From the NCBI RefSeq assembly GCF_014805625.2, contig NW_023998422.1:7293772-7357771 (forward strand): a stretch of DNA of 64,000 nucleotides, in the 5' to 3' direction. This DNA comes from Glossina fuscipes. Its lineage: Eukaryota > Arthropoda > Insecta > Diptera > Glossinidae. Below the pieces are notes generated by a model. It had not been told where the DNA came from. It did no database searches and saw only the letters and a list, made by a program, of their open reading frames with translations. The position numbers and the translations under genes are program-made. Positions 50,435 to 62,854 of this stretch are shown here, piece by piece (the first letter of the stretch is position 1; every line of letters begins with the position of its first letter).

Positions 50435-51959
50435 ATATAGCGAGTGTATATTTGACGCGTTGTCACCCGATAAATGACAATGCGGCAAAATGTTTGTCCT
50501 CCAGAGAGACTTTGCATAAGCATATTCTCACATATATACGCATACACATCAACATATACATATGTGAATATAAACACATATATATAAAACATAATAACAT
50601 CTGCTTACTTGTATTTGCTTGCCTGCTAACTGCAAATATACAACAGTAAGCCGAACATTCACTCCGTTTTTGTATTGTGGTATGCCGTATAAGTTACATG
50701 TTTGTTTGCTTGTGTCCTCATATACACATATATTTGTGTTGTTCTTGTTAATCTTGTGTTGCTTGTGTCGTCTTGTCTTTTTTGTTCTTTTTTTTTTTTA
50801 TACATATTTGTACCCATCGTTTATACGTTACATTTACTGTAAAATCAACTGTATATGTATGCATGCATATATGTGTGTATTACGGATTCGTATGCATTTT
50901 TAATTGGCTTAAATCCCATCCGAAAACTAGTACAATATTAAGTTAAGCTTATAGTTATAGAGAGTTACATATCTAAACATGATGCATAAAAGTGGATGAG
51001 TTTTTTACATAATACATATTTAATAATTAAGTATTCTTGCATTTCATTTGTTAGACATATGGGAAGGTAAATTTCTATACAATTCCATAATGACAATGGG
51101 TCATCTACAGTATAACTTGAAATTCAGAAAAGTAATTGAATTAATTTCCATCATATGCTATTTACTCAGAGAAGTTCATAACAGTTCATCCATCATTTCT
51201 GTACAACATTCTTTAGTACGATAGGTCGATCATTCAGATTGCTTTCTCGCTTAAACACCTGTCCATCTACCTGCGTATCACTTAATATAATGCTTAATTT
51301 CTTCTCGAGATATAAGTCTGCAAATTGGCCGTTATATGGGAGCGGGCATAACGCATAAACTGACGCGGTCCAAATTTGCCAAAATTGAAATATTCTTGCC
51401 AAAAATTGTTCATCTATTTTTGTTGTAAAATCCTTAAAAGCAGACTTTCTTGTTGTGTTAAGGTATGCTTTCCATGAGCGTCGTTAAAGATCTACGCGGT
51501 GCAAATTTGAGACTCGTTTATAGAAAAAATCTCATTATAAAATTAATTAAAAATTAGATTTCTTGCCATATTTTGCGTTGATGGACAGGGTTGTCCTTGC
51601 GATTCAGGTTGTTCACATCAATTTAGTGTACCGATGAATGTGTTATCACTCAATGCAATTTGAGTTTGGCGATTTTTGTTTTTTTGTGTTCGTAAAAGTG
51701 GTCCGTTATAAGTCACTTTCAATAAGCTTCTTCCTACGATTTGATGAGGAAACTTGTCTAAAATATAAAAGGGCAACAACCTTGCAATGGGGCAAGGTCG
51801 CCCATTATATATCCTACATCACTTATTGACTAGTTTTGGTAATAATACATCAAAAATTGCTCACCATTTCCCCGCAAAGAGATAGTTTTCATGAAAGTCC
51901 TCATATTGGAGAATGCCCAAAACATCATATGACGTGATCTAAATTTGGCAAACTTAATT

Positions 51960-52155
51960 TACGTCTAATTAGATATTGGGCCAAAAAATATCGGTATACC
52001 AGACAGACTAGCTTAGATCGATTAAAAAATTTATTCTAAATTAGTCGGCATAATAAAAGGTGGGTGGGGGTCTATCTTAAACCTTGTGTGTGCTATAAGC
52101 GTCTGCAGAAACTTAATTCACCCTTTACCACAAGTAGCGTAGGGTATACAAAAGT
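51960..52155 (+). repeat. Copy of dispersed cagacggac-type repeat
   Basis: AAACTTAATTTACG, CCAGACAGACTAGCTTAGAT, CGATTAAAAAATTTATTCTA, GGCATAATAAAAGGTGGGTG, CTATCTTAAACCTTGTGTGT and AACTTAATTCACCCTTTACC follow the order seen at 27 kb and 16 kb. Confidence 0.6.
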
Positions 52156-52912
52156 AAGAAATTAAGTCAAGTATTCAACATATATTCATTCAATCTTAAT
52201 CCACCTACTCCGCATTGTTATTACTAATGCATTCAAGTATAAAAATCAAAAAAAAAAAGGTTTCGTTCAACGATATTTATTTACATTTTACATTGCATCC
52301 ATCATAAAGTGATATCATAATATTTTTTGTTCATGTTTTATGTATGAAATATTTTCTATAGAGTGCATGTTATCAAGAGATGTAAAGATATTGTTAAACA
52401 TTATTAATTAACTCATTATATTGACATTACTTAGCAATATACATATATATATATATATACATATGTATATGCACTTACTTATATACGCTTATAAATTACT
52501 AAACTAAATTACGTTTATAAGTGCATAGTAGTTCATATCATTTCATTTTATTTTCTTTGCTTTTATTTTAGTTTGCGGTTTTTACCACTTTTACTCGTTG
52601 TAAAAAACAAAATAAGAAAAAGAAAGTAAGTTAATAAAAGATTGCAGAGAGCATGGGAAGAAGAGAGTGAAAAAACTGGAACGAATTATTTAGAAAATTT
52701 AGTAAATATTTAGTGCAGAGTTAGTGTGCAGAAATGCAGATTTTGTGCGGAGTTTTTTCACTGCAAAAGCATAAAATAAAAAGGGGTTAAATAACACACA
52801 CAAGCTGCAGTAGAGCGATACGTTAAAGAAAAGCACGAAAAAAAAAAAAAAATTGGAGAACGAAACGGTTAATCGTACAATAAAACGAAAGATTAACATA
52901 GAGAAAGCGCGC
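52156..52912. other. AT-rich upstream region of the predicted promoter
   Basis: AT-rich sequence with a TA array at 52445-52459 and an A-run at 52838-52852. It is the natural candidate for cis-regulatory sequence of the gene starting near 53069, but I see no specific sites that I can defend beyond the GAGA tract. Confidence 0.4.
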
Positions 52913-52932
52913 GAGAGAGAGAGAGAGAGAGA
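52913..52932. promoter_or_regulatory. GAGA tract upstream of predicted promoter
   Basis: A GA dinucleotide run about 140 bases upstream of the predicted start site. In flies, GAGA factor binds such GAGAG-type tracts near promoters, often paused DPE-type ones. Simple repeats are common in this window, so the functional reading depends on its position next to the Inr/DPE. Confidence 0.4.
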
Positions 52933-53067
52933 AGGAGAAATATTTTGTATGCAGAGTTGCAGAGCTATAAAATATACCGAAAACAAAAAAAAATACATTC
53001 GTTACATACTTAAGCGAAATCGTAAAAAAAACCAGCAAAACTATCAAGAGTCACAATTTGAATAGCT

Positions 53068-53100
53068 CAGTCGCAATTTTCTCTTTGAACGAATCGGACA
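53068..53100 (+). promoter_or_regulatory. Inr + MTE-like + DPE core promoter
   Basis: TCAGTC at 53067-53072 matches the fly initiator TCAKTY with A+1 at 53069. Positions +28 to +32 (53096-53100) read GGACA, which fits the DPE consensus RGWYV at exactly the required spacing. Positions +18 to +27 (TGAACGAATC) match 7 of 10 positions of the MTE consensus. There is no TATA box at -30, as expected for a DPE promoter. An Inr/DPE pair alone is expected by chance about once per 40 kb per strand. The extra support is the MTE-like match, the upstream GAGA tract and the downstream leader with AAAATG and a splice donor. Confidence 0.5.
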
Positions 53101-53381
53101 CTTAAATTAATCAAGGGATTCTTTGTGTTGATTTGAAAAAAAATATAAATAAAAGTAAATATAACATCTTGAAAAAATAATAATATTGAATTAAAAGAAA
53201 AAAAAAGACTAATTTTATTACAAACTCTTGCGGATATAGAGAGAGAAGAACTTTAAATTTTCTATTGTTTAAGCAAAGAAGAAAAAAAATTATATCTGTA
53301 TAACAGTCTGTGCGTAAGAAGGAGGAGTATTTAACAAAAAATTATAAAATAAAAATATTTCTGTATACCTTGTGGTTAAAC

Positions 53382-53419
<38 letters not shown>

Positions 53420-53917
53420 TTCTTTCACTCAACGATAGTAGTAGTAATAGAATTTTTCTGCTTCATATACTCTGCTTTATGCACAATAAAATTATTTATA
53501 AATCTCAACATTTTTTTGTTGTAATTCCTCTAATTAAAACACAGCTGTTGTCAGATGTAGAACTTTTACCAAAAAAAAAAAAAAAAAACTAAATTAAAAA
53601 ATAAGAACTCGATAATTCCCTTTAGAAAAGGAAATATCGATTTTTCCTTTTTACAAAATTTGTTTAAAAAAAATTAAGGCATTTATTTTATTTTAGTTTG
53701 CAAAGTGAAAAAATTCAATTCTAATTAAAAGAAACGAAAAACTATAGAGGGTTGGAGAAACCGAACCTAGAAAAAAGATTTTAGCGCAGCAACGAGTACA
53801 GTTCAGCTTAAATTCCAGGGTTAAAGGATTCTTAACTGCTTAGCCCAAGAAAAGCTTTAAAAGCAAAACATACACATCCCAACGTAGAGGAAAAAACTTC
53901 ACAAATTAGCTAAAATG
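53069..53917 (+). other. Predicted first exon (5' leader) ending in ATG start codon
   Basis: This region is A-rich and ends CTAAAATG|GTAAGT. The AAAATG start context is typical for flies and the donor after the ATG has the full GTAAGT consensus, so the initiator Met codon (53915-53917) would be the only codon in this exon, with a phase-0 intron. From the predicted start site the exon would be 849 nt. A polypyrimidine-AG acceptor at about 53695 (TTTATTTTATTTTAG) allows a shorter exon of about 53696-53917 fed by an upstream exon. The longer model includes a TA microsatellite (53383-53415). An intron directly after the start codon is known in some conserved genes, calmodulin being one example, but nothing downstream in the window encodes EF hands, so the gene remains unidentified. 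Confidence 0.5.
53383..53415. repeat. TA microsatellite inside predicted 5' leader
   Basis: Pure TA array. If the 849-nt exon model is right it would be transcribed into the 5' leader. If the shorter exon model is right it is promoter or intron sequence. Confidence 0.95.
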
Positions 53918-55480
53918 GTAAGTAAAAGTGAAAATATATGAAAAACACCCTGTTTAATAAGGCTCGACTTGTTAAGCAAAAAAAAAAGAAAAGAAAAATA
54001 AGAAAAGTAAGAAAGACCGTGTTTAGTAGAACTTGTTTTTTTGTTCAAACGCATCCTTCTCAAATTTGCCTATGCTTTTTGTATTGTACTATGAAATTTC
54101 CACTCACACATCTTCCGTTCTCTAAAGTTATTTTAATATTATTAGTATACAACGAAGCTTTGCATACTAACTCTAAAGCTATTTAGAAAGGATTGTCAAA
54201 ATTTTTTTTCCTCGTGAGTACTCCCTAGGTTAGATTAGGACAAAACTATATAAATTTGAAAATTGGTGCACAAAAAAGTGCATCATTGAAGACCGACCAA
54301 CTCATGAAATTGAAACTGATGACGTTGATGCTTCCCTTTTTCATTTAATGAACAACAGGTGGGCTGCGTTTTGTAAAATCGGCAAAGAGGGTTAAAACAG
54401 TTGCAAAAGAAGAATTGAAAACAATATTAACTTTTGAAGAATTTCGGGAATCTTTTTTTTTTCGCCTTCAAGTTCAATCTTGCAAAGATTTCGTCGCTGT
54501 GATGTGTATTTTTGGTTCGACAAAATATCAAATTTTTGGGCGTATTCTCTTTACTTTTTTTTTACATTTTACTGGCGGTGACAACTTTTTTTTATTGCAT
54601 ATCTTCTTTCCTACTTACTTTATTCACCACTTTGTCTTTCTTCATTCTTCTTTCTGCCTGCCTTTTGCTGTTTGAATGTAAAAAAAAAAAAAAATTCGAC
54701 GTGTGTTAATCATACACACTTACTCACAACTTGAAATTCCCGGGGATACAAAAACAATTTCTATACTATTTCAAGGGTGTGGATTTTAACAAATTAACCA
54801 AATATCTCTGCACAATTTTATTTTAAATTTTTATGCATATCTTGTTATCGTTTGCATAGTTTTTACAAAAAACGAAAAAAAAAGTAAAATGAGGTTATTT
54901 TCTTTTAACGTTCATGCTCATCGCTTTATGCCTTTTTAGTAAGAAAAAAAGTTTTTAACAATTGGAATGTAAAGTGCAAACCAAAAAAAAATTTCTTTTC
55001 ATTGTTAATTTGCTTTGCATACCTGCGTGAGAGCAGTAAATTGTAATAAATTCCCCTATTTCGCACTTACATACTCTCTTTCTCTCTCTTGGTCTCTTGC
55101 TGATCTCAAAGAGATATAATTCGTTTATTGTCTGCACTCTCTCTTGTTCGAATCTTTCGTCATTTCATCAAACAAAATTCATTTTTATAAAGGTCTCTCG
55201 CTGTTCGTCTCACAATATAAGGCATATTTTTTCAAGAAAAAAAAAAAAAAAAAAAATTTAGAAAAAATTTCTAATCACTTCAGGTTGAAGCTCTTGTCCT
55301 TACTTTGCTATGCTATCGTTGCTTACATACATTAAAATTCTTATCCACACGATAAAAATACAACCCTGGGCTGGTTTTCATACATGCATTGCTTAAGTAA
55401 AATTCCAACTATGTTTAGTTTCATTTAACGGTTTTCTCTGCGCGACGCATTTTTTACATATTTATTTCAAATATGAAATT

Positions 55481-55513
<33 letters not shown>

Positions 55514-57343
55514 GTTTCTTGCCTTCCTTGTTAAACTTGTTTATTTGCTGTTAAATGTTTCTTTCACAATAATTTCTCCTTCTTTTTCGGCAACCACTTG
55601 GCTGCTGCATTTGCCGACTTGCCTTGTTTTCATTAATTTGATTTTTTCTTTCGTATGTAGTCGTCGTATTCGTTCAGCATACGAGTAATCGTTGTTTAGC
55701 TTTTGCTTCAACCGTTTCCAACCGTTTCATTTGCCGCATTGCGGTTATTTTAACGTTTGCTTTCAATATTTTCTTTGCTCTCCTCCTCTTCTCTCTTTCT
55801 TATTATATCTCTTAAAAATTAATTTTTTGCAGACCAGTTAAACTGCAGCAGCAGCAGCAGCAGCAACAACCAACCATGTGTTGAAGTCTCAGGCTCCACT
55901 TTTATCTTGTTCTTGCCGTCTTATCTCTTCTTTCTTCTTCTTCTAGATGATGTTTTAATTTAATTTGTACAGCAATTGTTTAGTTTCTTGTTTCTCCTTA
56001 TAATTCATTCTCAAATAATATTGATTTTCTCTTAGATTGGGTAAGAAAGTATGGGAATTTTATAATATGATTAAAGCAATGAAAAGTGCGGCATTCTTTT
56101 CATTTATTTCCTTTTTTTTTTTTTTTTTTTTTGCCACCCCGTCGCATACCGCGCATAGAAATGCTTGCCACCGAACGAACATGTACAAATGTTTTTATAA
56201 ACAATTAGGTCAGTCACATGATTTGATTACTACTGGACTCTGGATTATTGCCACTGAAATATTGAATGGACATGTATGGTGTATATGTATAAATATTAAA
56301 TAATTTCAATTATTTCTCTTATTTCTCGGACGTGTGCTTTAGCTAATACGAAAAAAAAGGCTTGAGTAATGGAAACCATAAGACATAAGTAAACGAAACA
56401 AATTAAAAAAAAATTACGCTATTAATTAAAGCATATATAATGTATGAATGTGTGTGAATATTTTTTTGCTTTTATCAATACCTTGCTATCAAGTAACATA
56501 TACATGTGCAGAAAGTGTTAATTCATGTTTAAACAATACAAACTAGTTTTGTCAAGTGGATTAACACTACCTTAGTTAGATATGTCGGAATGTTATATCA
56601 GTCTTTGCAATCAATTTGCACGTAACTAATTTATCAGATGTATAGAGAAGATGATAACTTGCGGCCTGTCTTTCTGTTCATTTTTTCTTGTGACAATTCA
56701 CAGCTTCACAGTTGGAAACACGTGATTTTCTTACTTTTAGTGTGTGTGACACTTAAACTAAGTGCGCCTATCCATCAAGATTCGTATTAAATATGAAGTA
56801 ATTACCAAGCTTTCATTGTTGAGGTTATGTTTGATCTTCGGATATTGCTTCGCATTTTCAAAAATAAATGAAATAAAAAAGTTTTCATTTTGTCTCATAA
56901 TTTTCATACAATAGATTTATTGGCATAAGAATTTATTGCTTACTCGCGCGTACTTCCTTTTCGATTATCTTCGCTGCCTAAGTTTCGCTTTATATTTCAT
57001 ACAACAAAGAAGGAAAGAAGTTTTTTCTTCAAGTGGAATCTGCTGGCAACAAAAATATATATCGTCGTTGGCAACTTCCTTCCTTTCCTTTCGTCATCTG
57101 CACAACCAAGCCTTCCAAATTTATCAAGCGAAGTAGAAGTGTTTAGCTTGCTTCAACAAAATAAAATCGTATAAACTTGTATTTTATGTGCATAGTGATT
57201 ATGCATACGTGTGTATATATATTAAGAAAAGTATTAAACGCAAAATTCCCGATGATATGATGAACTTGTTAGGCGGATATATCTCTTGCTTGCAAAATCA
57301 GTTAAAATAAAAAAAAATATTCTATAGTTGTTTGGCTTTGCAG
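53918..57343. other. Presumed first intron, proximal part
   Basis: Begins with the GTAAGT donor. AT-rich with T-runs (54455-54462, 56111-56132), TC (55480-55514) and a CAG repeat (55846-55863) behind a possible acceptor at 55833. No confident coding exon. Confidence 0.4.
55846..55863. repeat. CAG trinucleotide repeat
   Basis: Six CAG units followed by CAACAAC, 13 bases after a good acceptor-like sequence (AATTTTTTGCAG, AG at 55831-55832). CAG/CAA arrays often lie in fly coding or leader exons, but all frames close quickly here. Confidence 0.85.
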
Positions 57344-57435
57344 GCATTGATGTTAACTTCGTGCTCGAGCCATTCAAGAATGGCAGCTTTACTTTTGAAC
57401 GCTTGATAATGGAATGGTTATTCAAGTTAGCAGAG
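57344..57435 (+). CDS. Possible internal coding exon, product unknown
   Basis: A pyrimidine-rich acceptor (GTTGTTTGGCTTTGCAG) precedes an open 92-nt segment that ends GCAGAG|GTAACA. The frame reads IDVNFVLEPFKNGSFTFERL, then IMEWLFKLAE, with codon choice (GTG, CTC, GAG, TTC, AAG, GGC) unlike the surrounding AT-rich sequence. The frame stays open to 57600, so it could also be a longer terminal piece. The acceptor phase is 1 and the donor phase is 0. The donor lacks the consensus G at +5. I recognise no family. A chance open frame or an old element fragment is possible. Confidence 0.3.
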
Positions 57436-59528
57436 GTAACAAGCATCGAAAATGGATTACTACAGAAGACCTTAACCAAGAAGTTACGTATAAGGAGCCT
57501 ACAAACTATACGGAAGCCGACCCAAATAAAATTTTATTTAAATGAGACTTGCATGCACCTCTTACCTGCAAAGGATAATGGAAATGGCAGAATCAGCTGA
57601 ATGTTACAGCATTAATTTTCTTTTTGAGTTGCTTACCCCTACACTGGTAAAATAATAGTATAAACAAAATGTGCCGCAAATCTTTAAGTAAGATAAGTAA
57701 GACCATAAATATATATGATAGACAAAGCGTGACCTGGCGAAGAAGTACAGTAATTTTCGTTCAACACCCAAGTGGAACGTTTCGCAAAAGTAAAAAAGAA
57801 AATAGTGAAGGCAGTGACTTGAGTTAAGGCTTTTGTTGGCTAAGTAATGCTGTTTGATTATAGCACCAATAAATGAACATTTTACAGCTATTAACAAGAA
57901 TTACTTTGGAAATGAGGTAAAGAAATTGAAACGTTTTGGCAAAAATTTTTTAAAAATCTGCGACCAAAGATTTGATTGTCATCTTGTCATGAAGATATAA
58001 GTCCGTTTTGTGCCCTGTTTTGGAGTCACAAAATTGAGCATGGAACATCTCAGATACCCTTACAATGAATTCAGTTTCTTCTATGTCAGAATAAGCTTCA
58101 AATCCTATAGAAATATGGAAGCCTTGGTCTATGTAATAAAAGGGAATTTTAAAAAGAAAGCATCTACGATCGGACAATGGGCACCAGCTCTAACGATTAT
58201 TGACCATCTAACCATATTCCGAGCGAAAGTTCCTTTCACTAATTTCATAAAGCCCTTCTTATCTTTCCCCACTCGTCAAACATGGAGCGTGTGTAGTACA
58301 AAATTGGGTTTTAACGGAACGACTTAACAAAATGATAAAAATATTTTCTAAATTACATTATAATGATAACTATTTATGAGCAGACCCGACACGGACGGAT
58401 GGACGGATCATGACTGATATATTTGTCACAGTTAACTGGTTAAGCGAACATAACGATGTCGCAAAACCGATTATTGTAAAGACTGCGGATGATTGGATAG
58501 TCGCCTGAAGTCAATTGGTCTCGCATTACGAGCTGAACAAAACTGAGTCGAAGCAGAATTTGAAACTGAAGATCTTTCATTATAGTCGAAGTTGCAATCA
58601 TCTGATGCTCACACATTACTTAGAACGAAGAATGCACGTCCTTTTCAAGCATGTGTCAAACTCGGGACATCACATAAATGGGGGATTAGTGTACAACATT
58701 TCCTTTTTTTTTGTTTCAATGAAAATTGGAAAAAAAAAAACGCCATCAACAGCTAGTTTTTGCATATTTCCATAGAATGGAATCAGTTCAGAATATCAAT
58801 TGATTTTTAAATCAATCGTATCCTGGATTCAACACTCGCGACACAAGTGTTTTATAATACATGCTAGCTGATTGGATTTGATTTGCAACAAACATAACAA
58901 TGTAATGACGGAATCTTTAAATATTTCATTAAAATATGTTTGTTGTATATATATGCTTTTGTGAAATTCTCAAGGTGTCTAAGCCATAATTAAAATCAAT
59001 TAAAAAAAATATATATATAAAAAAATTCAAATAAAATTGTTGGAATGTCTGTTTGTGTGAAAGCCGTATACATTTGCGATAATTCATAATGAGTAACAGA
59101 CCACTTCTCCACCTGCCTTCGTTCGTCGGTTCAGTCTATACTTGCGTACAATAATAATGATTATTGCTCTTGTTTTATAACGAGTGTCGTTTAAATGGCT
59201 CATAAGCTTTAGAAAAACGTGCACTTACCTAAATCAATAAATAAATTGAAGAAACAAAGAAATCGTAAATTTCAATAAATTTCAATACAAAAAAATTCTA
59301 GTGAAATTTTGTGTAAACAAATAATTTTTGTGCAACAAAAGCTTAACAAATAAAATTTACAACCTTTCACCGAAAGGTTATGACTGCTTAAGATCGCTGT
59401 AATTGCATATAAAAATGTAATAATGTTTGCTCCGTTTACATATATCAAAAGCCATTAAAAAATTTATTATGAATCGGCAGAGAATTTTGCTCGAATCGAT
59501 TAAAGGAAACACTTTGTGTACACAAATG

Positions 59529-59563
59529 TTTTTCTTTTTTTTTTTTTTCTTTTTTTTTTTTTT
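59529..59563. repeat. Poly-T tract with single C interruptions
   Basis: T-runs interrupted by single Cs, about 35 bases in all. It may be a retroposon tail on the minus strand, but no body was recognised next to it. Confidence 0.9.
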
Positions 59564-59837
59564 ACTTTTAGCTAACGCCCGTTATTGCCAAACAGTGTGT
59601 AACTGCACGTAATTCATCTCTTATGTTGCCCTCCTTCATTCATAGTATACTGCATATATATAGCAATTGCTGCATTTCTGCAGCACTATGTTACGTGTGT
59701 GTCTGTTTGGACAAATGCCGGATATTGCAATATTCCTGATAACTGGAACGTTAATGGATTGGGTCGCTCGAAGCAGTTCTTGTTATATTTCGCATAATGA
59801 AAGCTGACCACAGGGATACAATGTGTGCTGTACTCAA

Positions 59838-59840
<3 letters not shown>

Positions 59841-59876
<36 letters not shown>
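59841..59876. repeat. GA microsatellite
   Basis: Pure GA array. No promoter elements were recognised nearby. Confidence 0.95.
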
Positions 59877-59884
<8 letters not shown>

Positions 59885-61375
59885 TTGATCCACAATGAAT
59901 AGGAGAAGGATTAAAATCCTTTTTGCATTATATTTCAGAACATGTTACTCTCTTTTCGATTGCAACAAAGGAAAGGACAAACGAAGCATTGTCGTCGTTT
60001 AGGGTCGGTTACCTCTTTTGTTTGCTTTTTCAAGAAATCCGGATAAGTGATATGGTTTTCCCTCTAAACAACACCCTTTCCCTCCTGATTAGCAAATAAA
60101 ATTAATTGAAACGTGGAACATGACTTGTGCAAGAAGTGTCCGGAATCGAGTATTCACCTTAACGTGAACACAATGTTTTGATATAAAATAGCAAAGTAAA
60201 GCAATGTATAAATTTTTATTTTTGTTTTTTCATTTGACTTTCCAATGCGATAAGATTTCATTTTATAAATTGATTATAAACCTTCTAAAGTGCAAACTGA
60301 TATCGAGCTATTTATTGAATATTAACAAAACACTTTTGCTCAAGTTTTCCTTATTATTGTCTTTACTGTACAAACATAATCAACGAATTGAAAAACTGTC
60401 TTCTTATGTAATCGATACGATAAACCCGTATAAAGCAGTTGGTTAAAGATGTCGCCATGAAGGAGGTAAGCAGCTAGTCCACGATTGCTGGAAGGTAAAC
60501 CATAAATCAAAGTGATTGATTATCTCTTCTATAACCGTTGAAATGTTGACTACAGGCAAACGCTTTTACGTACACCCTCTGAGATAGCGTAGAGAGAGCG
60601 TAGAGATTACAAGCCTATCAGTTAGCCGATAGTCACTGGCCATGTTTAATGGCTTTATATCACATTTCTGCTTATAATCAATTTTTGTTGAGCTTTTAGT
60701 TCGGTAGACGTTGTAAGCTCGCTCAATTGTGCTCGTTCTTTCACCGGATCTGTGTAAGAGTACGTGAAACAAGTTTGGAAAATCCGATTAGTATGTGAGT
60801 AAATGGATTGAGTTTTGATAGTTTAGGTTTGTATCTCTGATAGGTTCGGATCTATGGGATGTAATTGATACATCCCTGATGTTTGCATGGAAAAAAAATT
60901 CATGATGAATAATATAAGCTGTCTTCCCAAATTCATTCTTACCCGGAAACATGAGGAGATTTCTTCTGTTTGCCTCATTCCGTAGCATTTTTTTTTTTTA
61001 TAAAGAAATATTCACAACTTTTGAGTAACTAGTTTATCATTTTCACTTTAAGGCTCACGTTTAATGTATATGAAAGTATTGCGACTTTCTCCAGCAATTG
61101 TGTGCACCCCAATGGTAGGGAACCTATCCCCGAAGCACAAATTTTCTTGACAAAGTGCAAGACGGTCTGCATGTGGGTTGTACTCTGCTACTGATATACA
61201 AAACCGCAACTTCACATATGTGATCTTATTGGGCCCAAGGTCGAAAGTCCTTGCCGCTTATAGTAGATTTATTTATTTATCGCAGTAGTTGAGGCTTCTC
61301 TTCCGACGCGCTCGCATTCCTTGCTTTTCATTCACTTAATGTGATTGTCCGAAAGTATTATTAGTTTCTAGTAGT

Positions 61376-61527
61376 AAATTAGCCAAAGAAACAGTTCCTT
61401 AGACTGAAGTCTTCAGGCACTAGCTTTCGAAGTGGTTTTATTGAAAACTCTATCGCGTTTGAGATTTGAACCCACGATTATTGAATCGATTAATCGGGAT
61501 CTTTTGCCTACTCGGGCACTCAAGCGA
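61376..61527 (-). repeat. tRNA-derived SINE copy
   Basis: On the minus strand the head reads TTGAGTGCCCGAGTAGGCAA, the B-box region GTGGGTTCAAATCTCAAACG, the linker TAGAGTTTTCAATA, and the body GCTAGTGCCTGAAGACTTCA. The tail is degraded. The arrangement matches the copies at 1.7 kb and 19.3 kb, and the body is diverged. Confidence 0.7.
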
Positions 61528-62854
61528 ATATTGACCGAAGTTAAATACAACTCTTGTTGTTGTTTAAATCAAATTAAGTCGTAATTATGGGAATAATCAG
61601 ATTCTAGCGCTTCTCTGATCCCCTATAATCAGTGTCAGGCTTCATTTTTGTTTTTAATCTCCCGATTGAAGTATACTTGACTTGTGTAACACTCATATGA
61701 CATAATAAGTGTATGTATTCGACCAAGGTAAGGCGATGAATTCAACTAGCTCAATCCATCTGTTCCTCAATCCTACTTTTCATTGTTGAAATGTTGAAAA
61801 AAATTGAAGATGGACGTAGACCGATCTTCTTTCCAGCCATAAATTAGATTTGAAAGTGAATGATACGCCCACAACCACCTGCAAATTTTAGAAAAAACTT
61901 ACTACTTACCACTCATGCTAGATATTTATCTGAAGGTTAGTAGAAGCAGTTATAGTGGCCGTCCCGTTATCAATAAAATAAAAATATTGGTAAACGTAGG
62001 TTATGTGACTAAAAATGTGATTGCCAAAGATCCCTCGCGAATTAAAGTATTTTGTAATTGTTTTTTCTTGAATTAAGTCACTTCCGAAAATGAGCTCAAC
62101 CTTGGGTTCCTGTACATTTTCACATTTACGGCATTTTGATTAAACTCGCTCTTTAGTTATGACGATCTTCCATTCAATAAATAATTTAGTGGTAGATTTA
62201 TTCTCTAACGTGCGGCGGCTTAAGCACTTACTTCTAGTGCTTACAAAACCTGGGTCACTGGAGCTTATTAGCATCTGATCATATTTTACTACATATACTG
62301 GAATATTTACGAAATCCTATACCAAAATGCGTTCCACAGTTAAGTTAGTTAACAGAAACGCCATTGAATTGTTATTCAAGTTCATTTTGGTCTTGAGAAA
62401 AAAAAAAAAAAATTTTTTTTTATTTATTTTTTTTTTTATATTAAATTGCATCTTTAACTTTGTGTTTGTTTATTGTAAATTGTTTTAGTTTATTTTTGCT
62501 CTTGTTTGTTTTATAAGCGAACAAGTAGAGAATTGACGTCAGCAAGTGCTGGTTTTAAAACCGAACAGAAAAAGTTGCCCTTTTTCCTCTGTTGTTCCTG
62601 CCCGGCTTGTATATTAATGAGTTTTGTTTTTTTTTTTTTCGTTTTTCTTCTGTTAAATAACAAATAAAAATATCATTGAAATCATGTCTTCAGGCATCTG
62701 CTGTATATATGTATATATAGATCTAAATGTATGCAAAGATAATAGCCAGAAGTCAAACTGTGGAACCAAAGCTAAAGTAATTGTTATGCGTACGTAATAC
62801 ACATTTTACCGCATTTGAACGCATATTAATTTTACCATTCTATTTGCAATCTAG

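Larger units (their letters stand above)
46563..51959. other. Non-coding stretch with simple repeats
   Basis: Contains TA (49578-49611), AC (49852-49880) and TTTG (50397-50434) arrays, T-runs and AT-rich unique sequence. Open frames are short. A pyrimidine-rich segment with CTCTCG/CTCTCT words lies at about 49360-49400. No gene recognised. Confidence 0.4.
57436..62854. other. Mostly non-coding, presumed intronic stretch
   Basis: Holds an unassigned 75-codon minus frame at 57950-58177, a fragment with GACACGGACGGATGGACGGA at 58389 that resembles the dispersed repeat, a poly-T run (59529-59563), a GA array (59841-59876), a SINE copy (61376-61527) and A/T-runs near 62397-62442. No confident gene. 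Confidence 0.4.

Noticed and set aside
52853..53065. Arg/Glu-rich open frame upstream of the predicted start site
   Set aside because: It is encoded by the GA tract and A-rich sequence and begins before the predicted transcription start.
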